Shown one piece after another: positions 1 through 8,336 of a stretch of DNA of 64,000 nucleotides (its first letter is position 1; every line of letters begins with the position of its first letter). This stretch comes from Pseudomonas poae (GTDB lineage: Bacteria > Pseudomonadota > Gammaproteobacteria > Pseudomonadales > Pseudomonadaceae): positions 339,054 to 403,053 of the forward strand of contig NZ_JYLI01000003.1 in assembly GCF_001439785.1 (NCBI RefSeq), read 5' to 3'. The position numbers and the translations under genes are program-made. The notes under the pieces were generated by a model. The model ran no database searches. It was given only the letters and a program-made list of their open reading frames with translations, and was not told the DNA's origin.

Positions 1-756
<756 letters not shown>

Positions 757-762
757 TCACTC

Positions 763-778
763 TGGTACGGCGCTTGCT
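763..778 (+). promoter_or_regulatory. Sigma-54 (-24/-12) promoter for aapJQMP
   Basis: TGGTACG-GCGC-TTGCT matches the RpoN consensus TGGCACG-N4-TTGCW at all but one position and has the required GG-N10-GC spacing. It lies about 195 bases upstream of the aapJ start, on the same strand. Acidic and general amino-acid ABC transporters of pseudomonads are known to be nitrogen-regulated through sigma-54, which fits. No obvious enhancer-binding site could be assigned by eye. Confidence 0.75.
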
Positions 779-973
779 ATGCACACAGCGATGTCAGGTC
801 TCTTCCACGTCGGTAACACTATCAGTGACGCCGCTTGTGGGATAGCAACTGGACTTATAGCGACAGCCTCAAACCGTTTGACCCCAAAAAAAGCCAACAC
901 GGGTCAAAGTCGCCTCAAAAGGGTGCGGTGGGGTTCGAGCTCCGACACAACAAGAGCAAAACTGGAGGTTTGA

Positions 974-2005
974 ATGAAGGTATTGAAATCCACCCTGGCT
1001 ATCGTGACCGCGGCCGCTGTATTGGGTGTCAGTGGTTTTGCCCAAGCCGGCGCCACCCTGGACGCCGTGCAGAAGAAAGGCTTTGTGCAATGTGGCGTGA
1101 GTGACGGCCTGCCGGGTTTCTCGGTACCGGATGCCAGCGGCAAGATCCTCGGGATCGATGCTGACGTTTGCCGTGCTGTAGCCGCCGCCGTGTTTGGCGA
1201 CGCGACCAAGGTCAAGTTCAGCCAGTTGAATGCCAAGGAGCGTTTCACCGCGCTGCAATCGGGCGAAGTGGACATTCTGTCGCGCAACACCACCATGACC
1301 AGCTCTCGCGACGCGGGCATGGGCCTGAAATTCCCGGGCTTCATCACCTACTACGACGGCATCGGCTTTCTGGTAAACAACAAGCTGGGCGTTAAAAGTG
1401 CCAAGGAACTGGACGGTGCAACCATCTGCATCCAGGCCGGTACCACCACCGAGCTGAACGTTTCCGACTACTTCCGTGGCAACGGTCTGAAATACACCCC
1501 GATCACCTTCGACACCTCCGATGAAAGCGCCAAGTCGCTGGAATCCGGGCGTTGCGACGTGCTGACCTCCGACAAGTCCCAACTGTTCGCCCAGCGCAGC
1601 AAGCTGGCCTCGCCGAAGGACTACGTGGTTCTGCCGGAAACGATTTCCAAGGAGCCGCTGGGCCCGGTCGTGCGTAACGGCGACGACGAGTGGCTGGCCA
1701 TCGTGCGCTGGGTTGGCTACGCCATGCTCAACGCTGAAGAAGCCGGCATCACCTCGAAAAACGTTGAAGCTGAAGCCAAGTCCACCAAGAACCCGGACGT
1801 TGCACGTCTGCTCGGTGCCGACGGCGAATACGGCAAAGACCTGAAAGTGAAGAAAGACTGGGTCGTGCAGATCGTCAAGCAAGTCGGTAACTACGGCGAA
1901 GTGTTCGAGCGCAACCTGGGCAAGAGCACCCCGCTGGAAATCGACCGCGGCCTGAACGCACTGTGGAACAACGGCGGTATCCAGTACGCACCCCCTGTGC
2001 GCTGA
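974..2005 (+). CDS. aapJ: Periplasmic L-amino-acid-binding protein AapJ
   Basis: This 343-residue solute-binding protein captures amino acids in the periplasm and delivers them to the AapQM permease. The N-terminus is a clear signal peptide (positively charged MKVLK, hydrophobic core, cleavage after GFAQA). The mature part is an SBP_bac_3 domain, with NTTMTSSRD and CIQAGTTTELN as typical ligand-pocket segments. The length matches AapJ (about 340 aa), longer than the glutamine- and lysine-binding relatives. An AGGAGG-like site (TGGAGG) sits just upstream of the ATG. It is the first gene of the aap operon, followed by a hairpin that probably keeps its mRNA level above that of the permease genes. 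Confidence 0.95.
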   Translation: MKVLKSTLAIVTAAAVLGVSGFAQAGATLDAVQKKGFVQCGVSDGLPGFSVPDASGKILGIDADVCRAVAAAVFGDATKVKFSQLNAKERFTALQSGEVDILSRNTTMTSSRDAGMGLKFPGFITYYDGIGFLVNNKLGVKSAKELDGATICIQAGTTTELNVSDYFRGNGLKYTPITFDTSDESAKSLESGRCDVLTSDKSQLFAQRSKLASPKDYVVLPETISKEPLGPVVRNGDDEWLAIVRWVGYAMLNAEEAGITSKNVEAEAKSTKNPDVARLLGADGEYGKDLKVKKDWVVQIVKQVGNYGEVFERNLGKSTPLEIDRGLNALWNNGGIQYAPPVR

Positions 2006-2020
2006 TCGCTGATGGTTCTG

Positions 2021-2047
2021 TCACCCGGTGGGCCAACCGCCGGGTGA
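2021..2047 (+). promoter_or_regulatory. Intra-operon hairpin between aapJ and aapQ
   Basis: TCACCCGG at 2021-2028 pairs perfectly with CCGGGTGA at 2040-2047, leaving an 11-base loop. Only a weak T-rich stretch follows, so it is more likely an mRNA-stabilising or partial-attenuation structure than a full terminator. Such hairpins after binding-protein genes commonly give an excess of the binding protein over the membrane subunits. Confidence 0.7.
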
Positions 2048-2077
2048 TGTTCTGTTCCATTCTTTTCGGGGCACTTC

Positions 2078-3259
2078 ATGCAAAATCAAATCGGCGCACC
2101 CAAGCAGAAGCTCAGCTTCAGCGATCCCAAAGTGCGTGCGTGGCTCTTCCAGATCATCACGATTGTGGCGGTGGTCTCCCTGGGCTGGTACCTCTTCAAC
2201 AATACGCAGACCAACCTTCAGCACCGGGGCATCACCTCGGGGTTCGACTTTCTTGAGCGCAGTGCCGGCTTCGGCATCGCGCAGCACCTGATCGACTACA
2301 CCGAATCGGACAGCTATGCCCGGGTGTTTGTGATCGGCTTGCTCAACACCTTGCTGGTGACTGTGATCGGCGTGGTCCTGGCGACCCTGCTGGGCTTCAT
2401 CATCGGCGTGGCGCGCCTGTCGCCCAACTGGATGATCAACAAGCTGGCGACGGTGTATGTGGAAGTGTTCCGCAACATCCCGCCGTTGCTGCAGATCCTG
2501 TTCTGGTACTTCGCGGTGTTCCTGACCATGCCGGGGCCGCGCAACAGCCATAACTTCGGCGATACCTTCTTCGTCAGCAGCCGGGGCCTGAACATGCCGG
2601 CGGCGCTGGCCGCCGACGGGTTCTGGCCGTTCGTGATCAGTGTGGTGCTCGCCATCGTTGCTATCGTGTTGATGGCGCGCTGGGCCAACAAGCGCTTCGA
2701 GGCCACGGGCGTACCGTTCCACAAGTTCTGGGCCGGCCTTGCGCTGTTCATCGTGATCCCGGCGTTGTGCGCCTTGATCTTCGGCGCGCCGCTGCACTGG
2801 GAAATGCCAAAACTGCAAGGCTTCAACTTCGTTGGCGGCTGGGTATTGATCCCCGAACTGCTGGCGCTGACGTTGGCGCTGACGGTCTATACGGCGGCGT
2901 TCATCGCCGAGATCGTGCGGTCGGGCATCAAGTCCGTCAGCCACGGCCAGACCGAAGCCGCCCGCTCCCTGGGCCTGCGCCCTGGGCCGACGCTGCGCAA
3001 GGTCATCATTCCACAGGCGCTGCGGGTGATCATTCCGCCGCTGACCAGCCAATACCTGAACCTGGCGAAAAACTCGTCACTGGCCGCCGGTATCGGTTAC
3101 CCGGAAATGGTTTCGCTGTTTGCCGGCACGGTGCTCAACCAGACTGGCCAGGCGATTGAAGTCATTGCCATCACCATGAGCGTGTACCTGGCGATCAGCA
3201 TCAGCATTTCCCTGCTGATGAACTGGTACAACAAGCGCATTGCGCTGATCGAGCGGTGA
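2078..3259 (+). CDS. aapQ: Amino-acid ABC transporter permease AapQ
   Basis: This 393-residue inner-membrane permease is one half of the heterodimeric channel for amino-acid import. Several hydrophobic spans are visible. The C-terminal half has the BPD_transp_1 domain with the EAA loop that contacts the ATPase (about residues 283-320, EIVRSGIKSV then GQTEAARSLGL). A long periplasmic insertion between the first spans and the conserved domain (PRNSHNFGDT region) is typical of AapQ and explains its length compared with about 220 aa in HisQ-type permeases. It lies 72 bp after aapJ across the hairpin and 10 bp before aapM, so it belongs to the same transcript. Confidence 0.95.
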   Translation: MQNQIGAPKQKLSFSDPKVRAWLFQIITIVAVVSLGWYLFNNTQTNLQHRGITSGFDFLERSAGFGIAQHLIDYTESDSYARVFVIGLLNTLLVTVIGVVLATLLGFIIGVARLSPNWMINKLATVYVEVFRNIPPLLQILFWYFAVFLTMPGPRNSHNFGDTFFVSSRGLNMPAALAADGFWPFVISVVLAIVAIVLMARWANKRFEATGVPFHKFWAGLALFIVIPALCALIFGAPLHWEMPKLQGFNFVGGWVLIPELLALTLALTVYTAAFIAEIVRSGIKSVSHGQTEAARSLGLRPGPTLRKVIIPQALRVIIPPLTSQYLNLAKNSSLAAGIGYPEMVSLFAGTVLNQTGQAIEVIAITMSVYLAISISISLLMNWYNKRIALIER

Positions 3260-3269
3260 GGAAACCTGC

Positions 3270-4367
3270 ATGAGTTCGCATACGTTCAAACCTGATATGC
3301 CGCCGCCGAACAAAGTCTTCGGGCCGATGGCATGGATGCGCGCCAACCTGTTCTCCAGCTGGCTCAATACCCTGCTGACGCTGTTGGCGTTTTACCTGAT
3401 CTATCTGGTGGTCCCGCCGATCCTGAACTGGGCCATCCTTGACGCCAACTGGGTGGGTACGACTCGCGCCGATTGCACAAAGGAGGGCGCCTGCTGGGTG
3501 TTCATCCAACAGCGCTTCGGGCAGTTCATGTATGGCTACTACCCGGGCGACCTGCGCTGGCGCGTGGACCTCACCGTGTGGCTGGCCATCGTTGGCGTGG
3601 CGCCGTTGTTCATCTCGCGTTTTCCGCGCAAGGCGATCTACGGCCTGGGCTTTCTGGTGCTGTACCCGATCATTGCGTTCTTCCTGCTGCACGGCGGCGC
3701 TTTCGGCCTGACCAACGTGGCGACCAGCCAATGGGGCGGCCTGATGCTGACACTGGTGATCGCCACCGTCGGCATTGCTGGCGCGTTGCCGCTGGGCATC
3801 GTGCTGGCCTTGGGCCGACGCTCGAACATGCCGGCGATTCGGGTGGTCTGCGTGACCTTCATCGAATTCTGGCGCGGCGTGCCGTTGATCACGGTGCTGT
3901 TCATGTCCTCGGTGATGCTGCCGTTGTTTTTGCCTGAAGGCATGGGCATCGACAAGCTGCTGCGGGCATTGATCGGCGTGATCCTGTTCCAGTCGGCCTA
4001 CGTGGCCGAGGTGGTGCGCGGCGGTCTGCAAGCGATCCCTAAAGGTCAGTACGAAGCCGCTGCGGCGATGGGCCTGGGTTACTGGCGCAGCATGGGCCTG
4101 GTGATTTTGCCGCAAGCCCTGAAGATGGTGATTCCCGGCATCGTCAACACGTTTATCGCGTTGTTCAAGGACACCAGCCTTGTGATCATCATCGGCCTGT
4201 TCGACCTGCTCAACAGCGTCAAGCAAGCTGCCGCCGACCCGAAATGGTTGGGTATGGCCACCGAGGGCTACGTGTTCGCCGCCCTGGTGTTCTGGATTTT
4301 CTGTTTTGGTATGTCGCGCTATTCCATTCATTTGGAACACAAGCTCGACACAGGCCACAAGCGTTAG
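3270..4367 (+). CDS. aapM: Amino-acid ABC transporter permease AapM
   Basis: This is the second permease subunit (365 aa) of the Aap importer and partner of AapQ. Like AapQ it has an extended N-terminal membrane region before the conserved transport domain. The EAA loop is [10 protein letters not shown] then [14 protein letters not shown], near residues 248-275. It ends in a basic tail (HKLDTGHKR). A GAGGAAAC ribosome site directly precedes the ATG, which starts 10 bp after aapQ. The ATPase gene follows 11 bp downstream, so this is a compact operon. Confidence 0.95.
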   Translation: MSSHTFKPDMPPPNKVFGPMAWMRANLFSSWLNTLLTLLAFYLIYLVVPPILNWAILDANWVGTTRADCTKEGACWVFIQQRFGQFMYGYYPGDLRWRVDLTVWLAIVGVAPLFISRFPRKAIYGLGFLVLYPIIAFFLLHGGAFGLTNVATSQWGGLMLTLVIATVGIAGALPLGIVLALGRRSNMPAIRVVCVTFIEFWRGVPLITVLFMSSVMLPLFLPEGMGIDKLLRALIGVILFQSAYVAEVVRGGLQAIPKGQYEAAAAMGLGYWRSMGLVILPQALKMVIPGIVNTFIALFKDTSLVIIIGLFDLLNSVKQAAADPKWLGMATEGYVFAALVFWIFCFGMSRYSIHLEHKLDTGHKR

Positions 4368-4378
4368 GAGTTGATGTG

Positions 4379-5143
4379 ATGAGCGAAGCGATCAAACAGC
4401 CTGTGAGCCCTGAAGGCATTATCCAGATGCAGGGCGTCAACAAGTGGTACGGCCAGTTCCACGTGTTGAAAGACATCAACCTCAACGTCAAGCAGGGCGA
4501 GCGTATCGTGCTGTGCGGCCCGTCGGGTTCGGGCAAGTCCACCACCATCCGCTGCCTCAACCGTCTGGAAGAGCACCAGCAGGGCCGCATCGTGGTCGAT
4601 GGCGTGGAACTGACCAACGACCTCAAGCAGATCGAAGCGATCCGCCGTGAAGTGGGCATGGTGTTCCAGCACTTCAACCTGTTCCCGCACCTGACCATCC
4701 TGCAGAACTGCACGCTGGCGCCGATGTGGGTGCGCAAGATGCCCAAGCGCAAGGCCGAGGAAATCGCCATGCACTACCTGGAGCGCGTGCGCATTCCGGA
4801 GCAGGCGCACAAGTTTCCGGGGCAACTGTCCGGCGGCCAGCAACAGCGTGTGGCGATTGCCCGCGCGCTGTGCATGAAACCCAAGATCATGCTGTTCGAC
4901 GAACCGACCTCGGCCCTCGACCCGGAAATGGTCAAAGAGGTGCTGGACACTATGATCGGCCTGGCCGAAGACGGCATGACCATGTTGTGCGTAACCCACG
5001 AAATGGGGTTTGCGCGCACCGTGGCCAACCGCGTGATCTTCATGGACAAGGGCGAAATCGTGGAACAGGCGGCGCCGAACGACTTCTTCGACAACCCGCA
5101 GAACGATCGGACCAAGTTGTTCTTGAGCCAGATTCTGCATTGA
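4379..5143 (+). CDS. aapP: Amino-acid ABC transporter ATPase AapP
   Basis: This 254-residue cytosolic ATPase powers AapQM. The nucleotide-binding motifs are complete: Walker [11 protein letters not shown]-loop [10 protein letters not shown], signature LSGGQQQR, Walker [14 protein letters not shown] and switch histidine in CVTHEMG. The frame is open further upstream, into the end of aapM. The ATG at 4379 was chosen because TAGGAG lies at the right distance and the product starts MSEAIKQP, as in AapP homologues. An intrinsic terminator follows, closing the operon. Confidence 0.96.
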   Translation: MSEAIKQPVSPEGIIQMQGVNKWYGQFHVLKDINLNVKQGERIVLCGPSGSGKSTTIRCLNRLEEHQQGRIVVDGVELTNDLKQIEAIRREVGMVFQHFNLFPHLTILQNCTLAPMWVRKMPKRKAEEIAMHYLERVRIPEQAHKFPGQLSGGQQQRVAIARALCMKPKIMLFDEPTSALDPEMVKEVLDTMIGLAEDGMTMLCVTHEMGFARTVANRVIFMDKGEIVEQAAPNDFFDNPQNDRTKLFLSQILH

Positions 5144-5157
5144 TCGATGGTTGAATG

Positions 5158-5190
5158 AATAAACCCGGCCTGGTGCCGGGTTTATTTTTG
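5158..5190 (+). terminator. Rho-independent terminator after aapP
   Basis: AATAAACCCGGC (5158-5169) and GCCGGGTTTATT (5175-5186) form a perfect 12-bp stem with a five-base loop, ending in a T-rich run. It begins 15 bp after the aapP stop codon. Confidence 0.93.
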
Positions 5191-5280
5191 CCTGTAGGCT
5201 GTAGGGCTATTCGCCAGTTGCTCGGTCATTTGCGCCACGCACCTGTCAGACCTTGTTTTTTCTTTTCCTACAGTTGATCC

Positions 5281-6546
5281 ATGAGCCCTCAAGCCCAACG
5301 CACACCCGACCTGGAAGCACTCCTGATTGACGCCGAAGCCGACGACGATGCGGTGCAACAGGCGCCCGCGCCTGTGACTCGCCCGTGGCTGTTGCTGCTG
5401 GGCCTGATCCTGGTGGCGCTGAATCTGCGCCCGGCGTTGTCGAGCCTCGCACCGCTGCTCAGCCAGGTGTCCGATAGCCTGGGGTTATCGGCGGCTCGGG
5501 CCGGGTTGCTGACCACCTTGCCGGTGTTGTGCCTGGGCCTGTTCGCGCCGCTGGCACCGATCCTGGCGCGGCGGTTTGGCGCCGAGCGCGTGGTGCTGGG
5601 CGTTTTGCTGATGCTGGCCGCCGGTATCACCCTGCGCAGTGCGTTCGGTGAAGTGGGCCTGTTTAGTGGCAGCCTGCTCGCCGGGGCGAGCATCGGCGTT
5701 ATCGGCGTGTTGTTGCCGGGCATCGTCAAGCGCGACTTCGCCAGGCAGGCCGGCGCGATGACCGGCGTGTACACCATGGCGCTGTGCCTCGGCGCGGCGT
5801 TGGCGGCAGGGGCGACGGTGCCGTTGAGCCATTACTTTGCAGACGACTGGTCGCTCGGCCTGGGTTTCTGGATGCTGCCGGCGCTGTTCGCAGCGTTGTG
5901 CTGGCTGCCTCAGGCCGGGCGCAAACACGCGACCCACCAGGTCGCCGCGCGGGTCAAGGGCCTGCTGCGCGACCCGCTGGCCTGGCAAGTGACCTTGTAC
6001 ATGGGCCTGCAATCGTCGCTGTCGTACATCGTGTTTGGCTGGATGCCATCGATCCTGATGGGGCGGGGCCTTAGCGCCACAGACGCGGGTTTGGCGCTGT
6101 CCGGTTCCATCATTGTGCAACTGCTCAGTGCACTGACCGCGCCGTGGCTGGCCACGCGTGGCAAGGATCAGCGCCTGGCAATCGTGGTGGTGATGGTCAT
6201 GACGCTCGGCGGGCTGTTCGGCTGCCTGTACGCGCCGATCGACGGCCTCTGGGGCTGGGCGGTTTTGCTCGGCCTGGGGCAGGGCGGTACGTTCAGTCTG
6301 GCGCTGACCCTGATCGTGTTGCGCTCGCGGGACGCCCACGTGGCGGCCAGCTTGTCGGGCATGGCCCAGGGTATCGGCTACACCCTGGCGTCAATGGGGC
6401 CGTTGGCCGTGGGTGTGATCCACGACGTCACCGGCGGCTGGAGTGCGGTCGGCTGGGTGTTCGGCGTGATCGGCGTGGCCGCCATCATCGCCGGCCTCGG
6501 CGCCGGCCGCGCACTGTACGTGGGGGCCGGCAGCGCGCGGCGCTGA
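5281..6546 (+). CDS. MFS transporter, CynX/NimT family
   Basis: A 421-residue major-facilitator protein with about 12 hydrophobic spans. The start of the membrane part (LNLRPALSSLAPLL) and the ARRFGAERV loop between early spans match the CynX (cyanate) / NimT (2-nitroimidazole) exporter group. An N-terminal cytosolic extension of about 35 acidic residues precedes the first span. No cyn or nim enzymes lie nearby, so the substrate cannot be inferred from context. It ends 2 bp from the convergent fimbrial cluster. The ATG follows a T-rich stretch without a strong ribosome site, so the start is slightly uncertain. Confidence 0.85.
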   Translation: MSPQAQRTPDLEALLIDAEADDDAVQQAPAPVTRPWLLLLGLILVALNLRPALSSLAPLLSQVSDSLGLSAARAGLLTTLPVLCLGLFAPLAPILARRFGAERVVLGVLLMLAAGITLRSAFGEVGLFSGSLLAGASIGVIGVLLPGIVKRDFARQAGAMTGVYTMALCLGAALAAGATVPLSHYFADDWSLGLGFWMLPALFAALCWLPQAGRKHATHQVAARVKGLLRDPLAWQVTLYMGLQSSLSYIVFGWMPSILMGRGLSATDAGLALSGSIIVQLLSALTAPWLATRGKDQRLAIVVVMVMTLGGLFGCLYAPIDGLWGWAVLLGLGQGGTFSLALTLIVLRSRDAHVAASLSGMAQGIGYTLASMGPLAVGVIHDVTGGWSAVGWVFGVIGVAAIIAGLGAGRALYVGAGSARR

Positions 6547-6548
6547 AT

Positions 6549-7187
6549 CTACAGGTAAACCACTTCAAGAGTGGCCGACCCGTCCATCAGCGTCTCCACG
6601 CTCAGATCGAGGTTTTTGCGCGCGTTGAGCGTGGCTTCCAGCGTCAGCGTGCTGGTCAGGCTGCGGATGGCCGACGGCCCGGCAACGCTGCCCACCAGGT
6701 CGGTGAACCCCAACAGGCTGCGTGAGCCAATGTCGATGGGGTTGAGGTTGGCGGTGCGCCAGGCGACCCCGCCGGTAGTGGACTCGGTGCCGTACACCAC
6801 GCTCATGTCGTCGACAACGGTTTGTTTCGGGTCAACGCTCACCGAGTACACGCCGATCTTGTTACCGCTGGTGTCCAACCCCAGGCCGTAGAAAATTTCG
6901 CTGTTGACATGCGCCGTGCCGTCGCGGTTATCGCGCATGCGCAGGGCGAAGCGGCCGGGGGCATTGCAGCTGACCGTCAGGGTCAGGGACTTGAGGGGCA
7001 GACGTGTGCCGACCTCCTCGTTGAGGTCGTTGCGCGAGATTTTGCCGAAGTCCACTCGCCCGCCGCTCGACAGCAACGGCGTGCAGGCCATCGGCGTGAT
7101 CAGGCCCTTGACGCTCAGGTCGACGTTGGAGGCGGCGTGCGCAGTGCCTGCCAGCAAAGGCAATACAGCAAATAGCAGGGGGGTCAT
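6549..7187 (-). CDS. DUF1120 fimbrial-type subunit (last gene of cluster)
   Basis: A 212-residue secreted protein of the DUF1120 family (the domain of E. coli GltF and YhcF). It has a signal peptide (MTPLLFAVLPLLAG ... AHAA) and then the recurring features of this cluster: SVKGLITPMACTP near the mature N-terminus, VDFGKIS, a second cysteine in TVSCNAPG, RDNRDG, YGLGLD, and a terminal DGSATLEVVYL. The two cysteines probably form the disulfide seen in pilin-like folds. The start at 7187 has TAGGAG upstream, overlapping the stop of the preceding gene; an upstream in-frame GTG would give a non-signal extension. It is probably a minor subunit assembled by the adjacent chaperone and usher. Confidence 0.85.
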   Translation of the reverse strand: MTPLLFAVLPLLAGTAHAASNVDLSVKGLITPMACTPLLSSGGRVDFGKISRNDLNEEVGTRLPLKSLTLTVSCNAPGRFALRMRDNRDGTAHVNSEIFYGLGLDTSGNKIGVYSVSVDPKQTVVDDMSVVYGTESTTGGVAWRTANLNPIDIGSRSLLGFTDLVGSVAGPSAIRSLTSTLTLEATLNARKNLDLSVETLMDGSATLEVVYL

Positions 7188-7197
7188 GGCGGTGCTC

Positions 7198-8325
7198 CTA
7201 GGGGTAGTGAAGTTCGAGGGTGGCCGCGCCATCCAGCTGCACCTCGCTGCCCAGGTCCAGGGAACCCAGCGGTGCGATCACCGCTTCCAGGCTCGCAGTG
7301 GCGCTGAGTTGTTTGATCGGCACGGGGCCGCTGGTACTGCCGGCGCTGGTGCTGAAACCCAGGTAACGGCTGGCGCCTATCGCCAAGGGAAGGGCGCTGG
7401 CGCTGCTCCAGGCCGAGGTGCCCGTGGCCGAGTCGGTGCGATACAGCTGCGGCCAGCTGTCGGCGGTGGTGCGCGTGGGATCGAACATCAGGCGGTAGCG
7501 GCCAATCCTGTTTTGCCGGACGTCCAGGCCCAGGCCGAAGAGAGTGTCGTCCGCGGGCCCCGTGGCCGAGCCGAGGCGGTTGTCCCCCAGGCGCAGGGTG
7601 AAGGCGCTGGGCGCATCGCAGGCGACGCTGACGATCAAGGGACGTGCGGGCAGCGCGGTCTCCTTGTCCATGTTCAGGTCCATCACCGAGAGTTTGCCGA
7701 AGTCCACCGTGCCGCCCCCGGACAGGCTCGGCGTGCAGGCCGCCGGGGCGAAGCGTGCCTGCAGGCGCAGTTCCCGCGAGCGGCCGGCGTTTATTGCATC
7801 GAACACGCCGTTGGTGTCCCAGGTGACAGCGTCGTTGACCTGCGAGGCGGCTTCGCTGGCCCAGGCGCTGATCTGGATCTGCACTGACAGGCTGCGACCC
7901 CCCGCGGCTACCCCGGCGCGCAGCGGCACGATGCCGTGTTCCGGACGCCAGCGCAGGCTTGTCGCGGTCTGGACCGGGGGCTGGCCGCTGCCGGCGAGCA
8001 GGCCCAATTCCACGCCTTGACCGTCGAGCAGCGCATCGCTCACCTGCAGGCTGTAACTGCCGCGAGGGGTAAACGCGAAGCGCTCAAGGTCTGCTGCCAT
8101 GGCGCGATAGAACAGGCTCATGTCGGTGGGGTTGGGACAGTTCAGGGTCAGGCCCAAACGCCGTTCGCCCAACGAACGCTCGGTGGCTGGCGTGAGTGCG
8201 AGCGTGCGGTTCATCAGGCCGAAATCCACCCTCGGTTCGCTCAGGTGCAACTGGCACTCATCGGCGCCCCAGGCATTGGCAGCCTGCAGGAGGGCGAGGG
8301 CGAGCAAGGCAGGTTTCATGCCCAT
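7198..8325 (-). CDS. Two-domain DUF1120-type protein, probable fimbrial tip adhesin
   Basis: This 375-residue exported protein is about twice the length of the other DUF1120 members in the cluster. After the signal peptide (ends NAWGADEC), the N-terminal half is a distinct lectin-like region with its own cysteines (ECQLHL and LNCPNPTD). The C-terminal half is a canonical DUF1120/pilin domain (ACTPSLSGGGTVDFGKLS ... GAATLELHYP). Binding domain plus pilin domain is the usual layout of a chaperone-usher tip adhesin, and its position right after the usher fits. ATG at 8325 has GAGGA eight bases upstream. An alternative ATG at 8340 would overlap the usher stop as ATGA. Confidence 0.75.
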   Translation of the reverse strand: MGMKPALLALALLQAANAWGADECQLHLSEPRVDFGLMNRTLALTPATERSLGERRLGLTLNCPNPTDMSLFYRAMAADLERFAFTPRGSYSLQVSDALLDGQGVELGLLAGSGQPPVQTATSLRWRPEHGIVPLRAGVAAGGRSLSVQIQISAWASEAASQVNDAVTWDTNGVFDAINAGRSRELRLQARFAPAACTPSLSGGGTVDFGKLSVMDLNMDKETALPARPLIVSVACDAPSAFTLRLGDNRLGSATGPADDTLFGLGLDVRQNRIGRYRLMFDPTRTTADSWPQLYRTDSATGTSAWSSASALPLAIGASRYLGFSTSAGSTSGPVPIKQLSATASLEAVIAPLGSLDLGSEVQLDGAATLELHYP

Positions 8326-8336
8326 GGTGAGAGTCC

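Noticed and set aside
2021..4358. Large minus-strand frames opposite aapQ and aapM
   Set aside because: They are typical antisense shadows of GC-rich genes, with His/Arg/Gln-rich translations and no motifs.
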